From the NCBI GenBank assembly GCA_965204915.1, contig OZ242023.1, positions 4,092,001-4,156,000 on the forward strand: a stretch of 64,000 nucleotides of DNA, in the 5' to 3' direction. The translations under genes were made by a program, and so were the position numbers. How positions within the stretch are numbered: the stretch's first letter is position 1; each line of letters opens with the position of its first letter. Under the pieces are notes generated by a model. The model made no database searches, was not told the DNA's origin, and worked only from the letters and a program-made list of their open reading frames with translations. This document shows, piece after piece, positions 19,055 to 30,257 of the stretch. Source of the stretch: HK1 sp965204915. GTDB lineage: Bacteria; Pseudomonadota; Gammaproteobacteria; HK1.

Positions 19055-19264
19055 CTACTCGGCCTCCTCGGCAACCGGAAAGCCTTTCGCCCATTCGGCT
19101 GACGCGGCTGCCCCCGCCGCCTCGTTCTCCCGGGCACGATGGAGCCTGTATTCGGACTCGATACCCAGCCAGATGCCGGCGTCCACCCCCAGAACCTTCT
19201 CGAACTGGAGCGCGGTCTCCGGTTCCAGCAAGGCGGCGCGGGAGCCGGGGCACGAACGGAACAC
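19055..19264 (-). pseudogene. HigA-type antitoxin fragment
   Basis: The frame contains PETALQFEKVLGVDAGIWLG, YRLHRAREN and WAKGFPV, matching the segment just after the helix-turn-helix in HigA-family antitoxins. The upstream helix-turn-helix is unrecognisable and the start is missing. The remnant is short and stands alone, so it is judged a decayed gene. It lies beside the other toxin-antitoxin remnants on the plus strand. Confidence 0.55.
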
Positions 19265-19450
19265 GAGGCGGCCGGTGTTGCGCCGCCGGGCTACGCAGAT
19301 CGCCTCGATACGTCTGAAAGGGTCGCGATGGTGGCCGGGGGATCGGCGAGCTGGGCCGGTCGATCTCCGAACGGTTGACGCAGCAGGGATGCAGGGTTGC
19401 GGCGCTCGATCCCCTCCCGTCGGCGTTGATGGATCCGAGGTGGGTAGTCG

Positions 19451-19704
19451 ATGTCCAAACGAACGACGCTGTTGCTTGATGACGACACCTTGGCGGCGGC
19501 GCAGGCCTTGCCCTGCAATACGACTGCTCGACTGCCGAGGCCGTCCGCCGGGCGGTGGTTCGCCATCGCGAAGCCGTGCTCGGTCTTCCGGAAGATCGGC
19601 GGCAGGAACGAGTCCGCCTCCTCAAGCGCTTGTTCGATCTCTTCGAGGGCCACGACGCGGAGGAAGAGGTGCGACGGCTCAAGGAGCAGGATGAGGGATT
19701 CTGA
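19451..19704 (+). pseudogene. VapB-type antitoxin, frameshifted
   Basis: The first 20 codons read MSKRTTLLLDDDTLAAAQAL, a ribbon-helix-helix antitoxin start with a GAGGTGG ribosome site. One base appears to be missing near 19514. In the next frame the protein continues QYDCSTAEAVRRAVVRHR through LFDLFEGHDAEEEVRRL to EQDEGF and TGA at 19702-19704. Adding one G in the GCCTTGCCC stretch would restore a normal ~83-residue antitoxin. The stop overlaps the ATG of the PIN fragment (TGATG), the usual vapBC coupling. Confidence 0.7.
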
Positions 19705-19877
19705 TGACCGTGCACGTAGACACGGATTTCCTCGTCCACGCGCTCGGTGGATCGGGTTCGGATATTCGAGGGTCGCCGGGTCGCGGCATTCCAGGGATTC
19801 GCCGATCAGGCTGCACGCTGCCTGATCCTTCTCGACAGCGCGGAGACCCTCGGCGACCTTGCGGCCTTGCCGGGTAA
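19704..19877 (+). pseudogene. VapC PIN toxin, 5' fragment
   Basis: Only the first ~18 codons (MTVHVDTDFLVHALGGSG, with the first conserved PIN aspartates) are recognisable. After about 19760 the frame turns into sequence that encodes HigB in another frame, and it ends at TAA 19875-19877. The PIN gene has therefore lost its body through a deletion that joined it to higB. It cannot make a working toxin. Confidence 0.65.
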
Positions 19878-20016
19878 CCGGCTGGGATCGCTACGGGGCG
19901 ATCGCGCCGGTCAGCACAGTATTCGGATCAACGCCCAGTGGAGGATCTGCTTCCGCTGGACCGAGGAAGGGCCGTGCGACGTGGAGATCGTGGATTACCA
20001 CCGAGAGGGGACGACG
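19747..20016 (+). pseudogene. HigB-type toxin, 5' truncated, fused to HigA
   Basis: The frame reads IFEGRRVAAFQGFADQA, then GNRLGSLRGDRAGQHSIRIN, WRICFRW and DVEIVDYH, a HigB/RelE-fold ribosome-dependent mRNA interferase. The usual first residues are lost at the junction with the PIN fragment; the only start is GTG 19747. No stop separates it from higA. The codon after YH is CGA where I would expect TGA, so a single T-to-C change may have fused toxin and antitoxin into a 191-residue protein. The body of the toxin domain looks intact, but activity is doubtful without the N terminus. Confidence 0.65.
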
Positions 20017-20322
20017 ATGAACGCGGGAAACGGGATGAGGCCGGTGCATCCGGGTGAGATCTTGCGCGAGGAGATCGAGACGATCGGGCTTTCGGCCAAT
20101 GCGCTGTCGAAAGCGCTGGGCGTGCCGGTGAACCGGATCACGATGATCCTGAACGGCCAGCGTGGGGTGAGCGCGGATACGGCGCTCCGGCTGGCGCGAT
20201 ATTTCGGGACGACGCCACAGCTTTGGCTGAACCTGCAAAAGACCTGGGAGCTTCTCCGGGCGGAGATCGAGAAGGGTCGCAAGATCGCCGAACGGGTGAG
20301 ACTTCGGCCGTCGGCGGCATAG
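20017..20322 (+). CDS. higA: HigA-family antitoxin
   Basis: A 101-residue XRE-type helix-turn-helix protein. PVHPGEILREEIETIGLS begins the domain, ALSKALGVPVNRITMILNG is the DNA-binding helix pair, and TALRLARYFGTTPQLWLNLQ is the dimerisation part typical of HigA. It normally binds HigB and represses the higBA promoter. Its own GAGGGG ribosome site 6 bases before the ATG allows separate translation despite the open frame from higB upstream. It is the only complete gene in this decayed toxin-antitoxin region. Confidence 0.8.
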   Translation: MNAGNGMRPVHPGEILREEIETIGLSANALSKALGVPVNRITMILNGQRGVSADTALRLARYFGTTPQLWLNLQKTWELLRAEIEKGRKIAERVRLRPSAA

Positions 20323-20337
20323 CTACGTGAGGAACGC

Positions 20338-20481
20338 ACGTTCACCCGCGAGTCCACGCTGACGAGCAGCGAAGTGCTGCGCAGCATGCAGGTGGCGCGG
20401 GACGTCGGATACCGGGTGATTCTCGTAAAGCAGCCTGAAACCTCGGAGGATCTCGTTTTGGAGAGGCATACGACGGACGAC
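20338..20481 (+). pseudogene. possible zeta-toxin fragment
   Basis: The frame FTRESTLTSSEVLRSMQ followed by VARDVGYRVILV resembles the segment of zeta-type UDP-GlcNAc kinase toxins around the ESTLTG substrate-binding motif and the following beta strand. Only about 45 codons remain, with no Walker A, before the sequence merges into the transposase remnant. Assignment is from motif memory and is tentative. Confidence 0.4.
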
Positions 20482-20483
20482 CG

Positions 20484-21600
20484 ATGCGGATATCCTTCTT
20501 ACTTTCGGATCATGAAAGGATGCTCCTGCATATCCTCGAAGTCTATTATCGATTCGTTCATACAATCTCTCGGATCGGGGAAACGTCTTCGCAGGAGTCT
20601 TTCCAGCTCGGAACGGAATGCATCGAGGAAGGAGTCGCGATCCACCACCGCGGCCACTGCGCCGGGTGGGCGAAGCGGCTGTCGTGGCAGGAGGTGGCCA
20701 CGGTGTTCCACAGCTCGTGGGACACCGTCTACCGGTCGGTGCGCATGGCGGTCGAGTGGGGCCTTGCGCATCGTGACCTTGAGGGCATCGAGGCGATTGG
20801 CATCGACGAGCTCGCCCGCCCGGCGTGGGCACCGGTACCTGACCCTGGTCTACCAGCTCGACCGCCACTGCAAGCGGCTGCTGTGGATTGGGCGTGAGCG
20901 CAAGGCCGAGACCCTGCATGGCTTCTTCGACGAGCTCGGCGCCGCTCGCAGCGCGGCGTTGCGCTTCGTGTGCTCGGACATGTGGAAGCCGTACCTGAAG
21001 GTGGTGGCCGAGCGTGCCGGCCAAGCGGTGCACGTGCTCGACCGCTTCCACATCATGAGCCACTTCTCCAAGGCCATCGACGAGGTGCGCGCGGCACAGG
21101 CGAGGAAGCTCGCCGCCGAGGGCAAGGCGCCGGTGCTCAAGCGCAGCCGCTGGCTGCTGCTCAAGCGTCCCGAGAACCTGACCGATGCGCAGTCCGAACG
21201 GCTGGCCGAACTGGTGCGGCGCAATCTGCGCACGGTACGCGCCTACCTGCTCAAGGAGGACTTCCAGGCGCTGTGGGAGTATGTCTCGCCGTACTGGGCG
21301 GGGCGCTTCCGCCCGTCATCCCCGCGGAAGCGGGGACCGGTGGTGCACCCGCACGATGCGTTCGCGGCTCGACCCGATGAAGAGGGTCGCGCGCATGATG
21401 CGTTCGCATCGCGAGCTGGTCTTGAACTGGTTCCGCGCCCGGGGGCGCTTTCCAACGGCATTGTGGAGGGGTTCAACGGCAAGGCCAGAGTGACCACCAA
21501 AAAAGCGTTCGGTTATCGGACCTGCGAGGCGCTGGAAATCGCGTTGTATCATACAGTTGGCGACCTGCCCGAACCAGAACTCACCCACAGATTCTGCTGA
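20484..21600 (+). pseudogene. ISL3-family transposase, broken
   Basis: Two frames together give an ISL3-type DDE transposase. The first, near 20630-20820, reads RLSWQEVATVFHSSWDTV, WGLAHRDLEG and IEAIGIDE. The second, from about 20820, reads RRGHRYLTLVYQLDRHCKR, LDRFHIMSHFSKAI and VEGFNGKARVTTKKAFGYR. A frameshift separates them near 20820, and the N-terminal zinc-ribbon part is missing. Near 21313-21338 a short fragment of the window's palindromic repeat interrupts the frame, so RWCTRTMRSRLDPMKR is read only in a different frame. The gene cannot make an active enzyme. Confidence 0.82.
21313..21338. repeat. palindrome fragment inside transposase remnant
   Basis: CGTCATCCCCGCGGAAGCGG and following bases closely match the inner arm GTCATTCCCGCGAAAGCGGG of the 17-bp TIR element. 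It sits where intact ISL3 transposases have continuous sequence, so it was inserted or copied into the IS after the IS arrived. Confidence 0.6.
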
Positions 21601-21648
21601 CGAGGCAAGAAGCGCATGGGCCGATTATGGCACTTGCCGTGCACCGTT

Positions 21649-21768
21649 GCGCCCGCGTATGACGCCATCTACGTCACGTTGGCGGAGACCTTGACCGCGG
21701 TCCTCGTCACCGATGACCGAAGGCTCGTCGGCGCACCGGGGGTGCGTGTCGCAATCGAATGGATCGGG
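21649..21768 (+). pseudogene. PIN-domain toxin C-terminal fragment
   Basis: APAYDAIYVTLAETLTAVL, LVTDDRRLV and the trailing APGVRV match the end of VapC-type PIN toxins (the AYDA-YVALAE helix and the T-D-R last acidic motif). No start or N-terminal half is present. It may be the lost 3' part of the vapC fragment at 19704, displaced by the insertions between them, or a remnant of another vapC. Confidence 0.55.
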
Positions 21769-21815
21769 TTGATTCCGCCCGGCGTTTCCCCGGCCTCCCC
21801 GGCTCGACTTCCGGA

Positions 21816-23219
21816 TCAACCCGCCGCCTTCCCGGACCGCCGGTACAAGGCCGTCAGGGCGTTCAGCGGGCGTGAGTGCAGGTTGAGCCGCCCGGGCGTG
21901 GCTTCCCAGCGATATACCGTCACCACCGACACGCCGAGCCGTGCGGCGAATTGGGCCACGGTGAGACCGCACCGCCGGCGCAGCCGGGCCACCCATTTTC
22001 CGGTGGGGCGGATGCCGGTCGGTGAAGCGTCGGCGGGCGTCCTGGCGGAGGCGCGCTTCCGGGGCGTGGCGGTTGCAGGGGTCTTCGTCCCCCGGGAGAC
22101 GCTTGAAGCCGCATTGCGGGCACGTCCCGCCGACACCGTGGAGGCAGGGAGGTCCTGGACCTTGGCGGCGGCGCGTTTCCGGGGCGTGACGGTGGCAGGG
22201 GTCTTCGTCCCTCGGGAGACGCTGGAAGCCGTATTGCGGGCGCGTCCCGCCGACACCGTGGAGGCAGGGAGGTCCTGGGTCTTGGCGGCAGCGCGCTTCC
22301 GGGGCGTGGCGGCCGGAGAGGTCTTCGCCTTGCGGGGGGCGCTCGACGCTGCCTTCCGGGCCTTCCCCGCGGATGCCGCAACCTTCCGAGCCTTTGCGGC
22401 TGGCGGCGCCGCCTGCCGTCCTGGGGTAGGGACGGCACGCCGCCCGGGAGCAGGGGCGGCACGCCGACCCGCCGCTCTCCGTGGCTTTGCCGATGCTTTC
22501 GGCGGAGGCGGGGGCGCATCCTCCGGATCCAGGTCGAGGTCGATGCCGAAGATGCCGGCGAGGGCGTCCTCGGCCAGAGCGTCGTCCGTGGCCGCGTCGC
22601 CGGGCAGGGCCATCCCGGTGGCGATCAGCTCCGCGCTATCGACGCCGCGCAGGAGAAAGAGGGACTCGGGGCGGTCGTCGAGCCGGCTGCCCACGCCGTA
22701 GAGCACCGACGCGACGTGCTTGCACATCGTCGCCCAGTCGGGACAACTGCAATCGAAGCGGATCTCGCCCGGCTTCGGGAACAGGCCGTGTTCGCGATCG
22801 GTCACGACGCCCATCACCTGTTTGGACAGCTTGCCCTGGAGCAGCTCCAGCACCGAGCCGATCTGCCCAGAACACCTGGCCTTGATGGACTTCCAGACGG
22901 CGGCTTTCAGCGTGCCGATCCGGATGGTGACGTCGTACAGCTCCGACCCGCTGACGATGGCGGCGATGCGGCCCGAACGGATTTCCAGGTGGCAGACGGA
23001 GCCGTTGCGCACGTAGGTGCGGCCGCGGGGCAGGCGGTTGGCGTAATCGGAGAACGATTCCAGGTGATCGCACCAGCGCTTGCCCCAGAAACTCCGGGCG
23101 ATGGTGCGCCCCTCGATTTCGACCGGCTGGACGTTCTTGCCCTTCCTGCGAAGCTTGTCCATCTCCCGGCGGGCCCTGGCGCGGCGCACGCCTACCGGAA
23201 CATACGGCCTCCATTCCAT
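21816..23219 (-). CDS. SWIM zinc-finger protein with repeat tail and HTH
   Basis: A 467-residue protein. The N-terminal ~200 residues carry a SWIM zinc finger, CSCPDWATMCKHVASVLY, with the CxC...CxH ligands. The middle (about 235-400) is rich in Ala, Lys, Pro and Arg with near-identical repeats around TPRKRAAAK, QDLPASTVSAGRARN and ASSVSRGTKTPAT, resembling histone H1-like DNA-compaction tails. The C terminus carries an XRE-like helix-turn-helix (CGLTVAQFAARLGVSVVTVYRWE). It lies just upstream of, and on the same strand as nothing but, the flanking SNF2 gene, which precedes it by ~85 bp; SWIM/SNF2 pairs are common in bacteria. It probably binds DNA and aids the helicase. Confidence 0.82.
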   Translation of the reverse strand: MEWRPYVPVGVRRARARREMDKLRRKGKNVQPVEIEGRTIARSFWGKRWCDHLESFSDYANRLPRGRTYVRNGSVCHLEIRSGRIAAIVSGSELYDVTIRIGTLKAAVWKSIKARCSGQIGSVLELLQGKLSKQVMGVVTDREHGLFPKPGEIRFDCSCPDWATMCKHVASVLYGVGSRLDDRPESLFLLRGVDSAELIATGMALPGDAATDDALAEDALAGIFGIDLDLDPEDAPPPPPKASAKPRRAAGRRAAPAPGRRAVPTPGRQAAPPAAKARKVAASAGKARKAASSAPRKAKTSPAATPRKRAAAKTQDLPASTVSAGRARNTASSVSRGTKTPATVTPRKRAAAKVQDLPASTVSAGRARNAASSVSRGTKTPATATPRKRASARTPADASPTGIRPTGKWVARLRRRCGLTVAQFAARLGVSVVTVYRWEATPGRLNLHSRPLNALTALYRRSGKAAG

Positions 23220-23304
23220 GACGCGGCTCCTCGGAGTCTGCGGGCGGGTAGGATGGGTAGGACGAGTATTCCCGACGCTACGGAAAACGTTCCCTGCACG
23301 GCGC

Positions 23305-26028
<2,724 letters not shown>

Positions 26029-26098
26029 GCAGCTTCCCCCGCAGGCCGCCGGACGCGGCGGCGCCGGTCGCGCGGGTCACGCTCTTGCACCGGCCCGG

Positions 26099-26340
26099 TC
26101 ATCGCCAGCCCGAGGCGGTGTTCCCCGACATGCTCTCCACCAGCGTGGCGCCGGGACCGAGCCGGCCCGCCTCCTCCGCCCGGCGGGCCGTGTTCCAGGC
26201 CATCCGGTCCCTGACCGAGCCCGCGGGGTTGTAGTTTTCGAGCTTGACGAGCATCGTCGCCATGTGGGAATCGGCCATCCGGTTCAGCTTGACGAGGGGG
26301 TGTCTCCGATGGGATCGAGGATCGTCTCGGCGTACTTCAT
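26099..26340 (-). pseudogene. cysteine synthase (CysK) fragment
   Basis: The start ATG at 26340 reads MKYAETILDPIGDTP in one frame, then one missing base in a CCCC run shifts it. The rest continues LVKLNRMADSHMATMLVKLE, NYNPAGSVRDRMAW and ESMSGNTASG in the next frame. These are the start and PLP-lysine region (NPAGSVKDR type) of cysteine synthase; here the catalytic Lys position is Arg. It then ends abruptly at SGNTASGWR, about 80 codons long against ~300 normally. A dead fragment. Confidence 0.75.
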
Positions 26341-26490
26341 GGCGGTGGCTCTCTCGCGGCGGCTGCCGGGGGTAGCCGACAGGACGGGATGTTACCCAAT
26401 GCTCTCCTGCCATGCGCCCGGACGTCGAAATCCGCCCAGCGAAGCATTCTTCGTCGTCTTGTCGAAGATTCCACGGATCGGGAGCCGCCC

Positions 26491-27327
26491 GTGAGCCGTT
26501 TCACCGCCGAGGTCGTCGCCGGGGCGGGCATCGCCGGGATCTCCGCCGCGCTCCACCCGGCCCGGTTCGACGACCCCGGCTCCCTCGACACCTTCGCGGG
26601 CGGCGCCGCCGATGCCGGCTCCGAGCACGCGAACGACATACGGCGCTTCGCGGCGCTCGCGTTGCAACGGCTCCTGAAGGCCGGGCTGTTTGGATGCGCG
26701 CTGGCCACCACTGCGGCGTTCGCCGATTCGCCGGTGCTGAAGGTCATCGACGGCGACAGCCTGGTCGTTCGATCCAGGGGGCGAGAGGTGGAGGTTCGCC
26801 TCGCGTTCATCGATGCACCGGAGTTCAGGCAGGTCCACGGGAAGCGGGCGCGCGCGATGCTGCGCTCTCTCGTCGGCAGGCGAAGGGTGCGAATCGAGCC
26901 GATCGACGTCGATGTGTATCGGCGGGTCGTCGCCCGGGTGTTCGTCGGAAATCACGACGTGAACGCGGAGATGGTGCGGCGAGGCTTCGCATGGGTACGG
27001 AGGGGATTTCCGCACCCCCGGGGACTGGTCCGGTTGGAGGATCGGGCAAGGGCGGCAAGGGCGGGGCTGTGGGCGAACGCCGATCCCGTTCCGCCCTGGA
27101 TCTGGCGGAAAGCCCACGGAAGGAAGCGCGGAAGCTGGAATGCAGGCAGCGGCCCCAAACCGGCCGCATCGTCTTCGGCAACGCAGGCCGTCCGGTGCGG
27201 CGCCAAGCGCTACTGCCGCGAGATGACCTCCTGCCGGGAAGCGGTCGCATACCTGCGGCGATGCGGAGTGCGCAGCCTCGACGGGGACGGTGACGGGGTC
27301 CCGTGCGAGAGGGGGCCATGCCGATGA
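26491..27327 (+). CDS. thermonuclease-family protein with excalibur domain
   Basis: A ~278-residue protein from GTG 26491, which follows a GGGAG site. The staphylococcal-nuclease fold shows VIDGDSLVVRSRG, RLAFIDAPEF, VRIEPIDVDVYRR and NAEMVRRGFAWV. The C terminus is a Cys-rich excalibur domain (YCREMTSCREAVAYL, then DGDGDGVPCE), a calcium-binding module. A hydrophobic segment (LLKAGLFGCALATTAAFA) begins near 26662, so a TTG there would give a normal signal peptide; the ~57 residues before it are unusual and contain a Rossmann-like GAGIAG. It should degrade DNA or RNA outside the cytoplasm. The start is uncertain. Confidence 0.75.
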   Translation: MSRFTAEVVAGAGIAGISAALHPARFDDPGSLDTFAGGAADAGSEHANDIRRFAALALQRLLKAGLFGCALATTAAFADSPVLKVIDGDSLVVRSRGREVEVRLAFIDAPEFRQVHGKRARAMLRSLVGRRRVRIEPIDVDVYRRVVARVFVGNHDVNAEMVRRGFAWVRRGFPHPRGLVRLEDRARAARAGLWANADPVPPWIWRKAHGRKRGSWNAGSGPKPAASSSATQAVRCGAKRYCREMTSCREAVAYLRRCGVRSLDGDGDGVPCERGPCR

Positions 27328-27929
27328 GCCTCGCCGACGTTCCCGCCAGGCGGCGGCGAGGCGATTCAGCCAATGCTCCGGAGACGTTGAACGCGAATTC
27401 TCCCCACCCTCGGCCCTGGTACCGCGAGCCGCTGGTGTGGATGGTGCTCGCGATTCCCGCGACGGCGGTGCTCGGTGGGGTCGTCATGCTGGTGCTCGCC
27501 AATGCGACCTGGGACGGGCTCGTCGCCGACGACTACTACCGGCGGGGGATGCAGATCGACCGCTCGCTGGCCCGCGACGCGGAGGCCGCGCGCCTCGGGC
27601 TCCGCGCCACCCTCGCCTTCCCTGCGCCGGGAATCGTCGAGGCCCGTCTTGCCGGAGCCCCCCGTCTTGCCGGAGCCCATGATACGGCGGCATCGGACGA
27701 GGCCCGGCTGGATCTCCGCTTCGCCCGCGCCGCGCGTGCGGGCGCCGACGTCCGGGTTCCCATGACCCGGGACGCCGGTGGAGTCTGGCGAGGCGTCCTG
27801 CCGGCGCTGCCGCCCGGCAAGTGGTACGTGCAGCTCGGCGCCGAGCGGTGGCGGCTGGCCGCCCCGGCGCAGCTCCCCGTCTCCTCGGGGGAACTCGTGC
27901 TCCGCGCTCCGGCCCCGCTCGATCGATAA
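27318..27929 (+). CDS. FixH-family membrane protein
   Basis: A ~203-residue protein with one strong membrane span (VWMVLAIPATAVLGGVVMLV) preceded by PWYREPLVW and followed by LVADDYYRRGMQIDRSLARD, the FixH signature. FixH-like proteins act with FixGIS in copper delivery and assembly of cbb3 cytochrome oxidase; no ccoNOPQ or fixG/I/S genes are adjacent. The ATG at 27318 follows GAGAGGGGG and overlaps the nuclease stop by 10 bp. A short in-frame duplication (CGTCTTGCCGGAGCCC twice near 27655) gives LAGAPRLAGA. Confidence 0.8.
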   Translation: MPMSLADVPARRRRGDSANAPETLNANSPHPRPWYREPLVWMVLAIPATAVLGGVVMLVLANATWDGLVADDYYRRGMQIDRSLARDAEAARLGLRATLAFPAPGIVEARLAGAPRLAGAHDTAASDEARLDLRFARAARAGADVRVPMTRDAGGVWRGVLPALPPGKWYVQLGAERWRLAAPAQLPVSSGELVLRAPAPLDR

Positions 27930-28012
27930 TGGTGCGGTTCCCAGGAAGCTTCGGCCAGGAAGATTCTGGATGTACTCGCATCGGGCTCCACCCTGGTTTG
28001 CCTTCTTCGGAG

Positions 28013-28187
28013 CTCAAGTTTCGGGATTCGCTGACCGAAATGGATTCCCGCTTTCGCGGGAATGACGTCATTTCAGCGAGACGCGTTGCTTTCAGGCTGG
28101 CCGTCATTCCCGCGAAGCTTGTGCCCGCGAAAGCGGGTAGCGGGAATCCATCGCCTGATTCAGGCATTTTGAATCCCGAAACTTGAG
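28013..28187. mobile_element. palindromic MITE-like element, complete
   Basis: A 175-bp element with ends CTCAAGTTTCGGGATTC and GAATCCCGAAACTTGAG, flanked by TTCGGAG at 28006-28012 and 28188-28194 (7-bp target duplication). The two halves pair almost throughout, with inner hairpins around GCTTTCGCGGGAATGACG. It sits between the convergent fixH-like and guaD genes and may serve as a bidirectional terminator. Confidence 0.85.
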
Positions 28188-28315
28188 TTCGGAGGAGCCT
28201 TGTCCGAGATTCCGTCGGGCTCCACGGCCAACGGCACGATTCGGATGGTCTTTCCCTTCCCGTATCTCCTGCTCGACGTAATGAACGGCATCGCTGATGC
28301 TCGCCGCGCGGTCGG

Positions 28316-29698
28316 TCAGCAGATACTCGACCTCGTCGGACGCGCATGCACCCGCCGCCCGGCGACGTAGGTCGCCCGCACCGCGCGGTCGTCGCCCAGG
28401 ATCATCAGGGCGAAGAGCGTGTCCTCCAGGCTCCCGGACAGCGCATGCCGCGCTTGCAGCACCGGCGTGGCGGCCGGATCGAGCACCACCAGATCCGCCC
28501 ACCGGCCCGGATCGAGGGCGCCGATCTCCTCGTCGAGGCCGAGATGCGCCGCGTTGCCGCGCGTGGCGCGGTGGAAGAGCTCGTGCGCACTCGGCTTCCG
28601 TCCGCGCAGCATCGCCACCTTGTACGCCTCGCCGAGGGTGTGGAGCATCGAATAGCTCGTGCCGCCGCCGACGTCGGTGGCGATGCCGATGCGCACCGGG
28701 CGATCCGGGCGGCCGACGTGGCCGGCGTCGAACAGCCCCGAGCCGAGGAAGGTGTTCGAGGTCGGGCAGTGCACGACCGTGGCGCCGGCCTCGCGGAGCC
28801 GCGCGCACTCGCGCTCGGAGAGGTGGATGCCGTGCGCGAACAGGCTGCGGGGGCCGAGCAGGCCGAACCGGTCGTAGACGTCGGTGTAGTCCTTCGCCCA
28901 GGGAAACAGCCGCCGCACGAATGCGCACTCGCCCTCGCTCTCGGAGAGGTGGCTGTGTACGTGGCAGTCGGGGTACCGGGCGGCGAGCGCGCCGGCCGCG
29001 CGGAGCTGCGCCTCGGTCGAGGTCACCGCGAAGCGCACGGTGATCGCGTAGCGCAGCCGGCCGCGGCGGTGCCAGCGCTCGATCAGGGCCTCGCTGTCGC
29101 GTGCGCCCGAGTCCGGATCGTCGCGCAGCGCCTCCGGGGCATTGCGATCCATCATCGTCTTGCCGCTGACGATGGCGATGCGCCGGCGCTCGGCGGCTTC
29201 GAAGAGGATCCCGGCCGCGGACCGGTGCACGGTGGAGAAGACCACCGCGGCGGTGGTCCCGTGCTGTACCAGACGGTCGAGGAAGGCTTCGGCTGCGGCC
29301 CGCGCATGGGCCGCCGAAGCGTAGCGGCGTTCCTCCGGGAAGGTGAAACGATTCAGCCAGTCCAGCAGGTCCTTGCCGGGCGCGGCCAGCATCCGGTACT
29401 GCGGAAAGTGGACGTGGGCGTCGATGAAGCCGGGGAGGACGAGCGCTTCGCCGTAGTCGTCGGCCGGAAGGCCCCGGAACCGCTCCGGCAGGCGGGCCGC
29501 GTACCCGCGCCAGGCGATGCGGCCGTCCCCGGCGACGGCGACCGCCCCGCGGCGATGGAACCGGACCGCGCGTTGCGGCCCGACGACGGCGGGATCGTCG
29601 CGGAAGGTCAGCACCGCGCCGCGGATCACCCGCCCGCCGTGCACCGGGCCCACGGCGCCACCCGATCCCGCCGGCCGATTCCGCTGGTTGCCGGTCAT
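28316..29698 (-). CDS. guaD: guanine deaminase
   Basis: A 460-residue amidohydrolase. Metal-binding motifs are PGFIDAHVHFPQY, HSHLSE, FAHGIHLS and ATDVGGG, and the guanine-deaminase pattern YRMLAAPGKDLLDWLNRFTFPEE is present. It converts guanine to xanthine and ammonia in purine catabolism. The next gene upstream on the same strand is uraD (gap 28 bp), so both belong to one purine-degradation operon. The first ~25 residues are poorly conserved and the true start may be a little downstream. Confidence 0.9.
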   Translation of the reverse strand: MTGNQRNRPAGSGGAVGPVHGGRVIRGAVLTFRDDPAVVGPQRAVRFHRRGAVAVAGDGRIAWRGYAARLPERFRGLPADDYGEALVLPGFIDAHVHFPQYRMLAAPGKDLLDWLNRFTFPEERRYASAAHARAAAEAFLDRLVQHGTTAAVVFSTVHRSAAGILFEAAERRRIAIVSGKTMMDRNAPEALRDDPDSGARDSEALIERWHRRGRLRYAITVRFAVTSTEAQLRAAGALAARYPDCHVHSHLSESEGECAFVRRLFPWAKDYTDVYDRFGLLGPRSLFAHGIHLSERECARLREAGATVVHCPTSNTFLGSGLFDAGHVGRPDRPVRIGIATDVGGGTSYSMLHTLGEAYKVAMLRGRKPSAHELFHRATRGNAAHLGLDEEIGALDPGRWADLVVLDPAATPVLQARHALSGSLEDTLFALMILGDDRAVRATYVAGRRVHARPTRSSIC

Positions 29699-29726
29699 CC
29701 GGATGGAAGGGTCGAGTGCGACGCGC

Positions 29727-30257
29727 TCACGGCGCCACCCGATCCTCGATGCGGAAGCGGAAGATGCGCTCGACGTGCGCCAGCGCCACCGCGCGCTCCG
29801 TTTCGGCGTCGTTGCCGATCCGGGCCTCGAACGCGGCGAGGATCGCGTCCTTCGCCGCCCCCTTCACCGCGAAGATGAACGGGAAGCCGAAGCGCTCGCG
29901 GTAGCGGGCGTTGAGATCGCTGAACCGGGCGAGCTCGGCGGGGGTGAGCCGATCGAGGCCCGCGCCGGCCTGCTCGCGCCGCGACTCCTCCGCGACCTCG
30001 CCCGCCACCGCCGCGCGACCCGCCAGATCGGGGTGTGCGCGCAGCAGCGCAAGCTGCTTCCGGCGCGATGCGGAGCGCACCGCCGCGGCGAACGCCTCGA
30101 CGAGCGCCTCGCGATCCGCGAACGGCCGTGCGGCGAAGGCGGCTTCGGCAACCCAGGGCGAATCCTCCGCGACGTCACCGAAGCGGGCGACGAACGCTCC
30201 CGCATCGAATGCGTTCACGGTCTCGATCGGTTGAGGCTGTGGCTGTGTCGTTCGCAT
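29727..30257 (-). CDS. uraD: OHCU decarboxylase UraD
   Basis: A 176-residue helical protein with FGDVAEDSPWVAE, LLRAHPDLAGRAA, LTPAELARFSDLNARYRERFGFPFIFAVKG and ERAVALAHVERIFRFRIEDRV, the complete OHCU decarboxylase pattern. It converts 2-oxo-4-hydroxy-4-carboxy-5-ureidoimidazoline to S-allantoin at the end of urate oxidation; the AHPDLA histidine is catalytic. It is the first gene of a two-gene unit with guaD. Other urate genes (uricase, HIU hydrolase) are not in the window. Confidence 0.9.
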   Translation of the reverse strand: MRTTQPQPQPIETVNAFDAGAFVARFGDVAEDSPWVAEAAFAARPFADREALVEAFAAAVRSASRRKQLALLRAHPDLAGRAAVAGEVAEESRREQAGAGLDRLTPAELARFSDLNARYRERFGFPFIFAVKGAAKDAILAAFEARIGNDAETERAVALAHVERIFRFRIEDRVAP

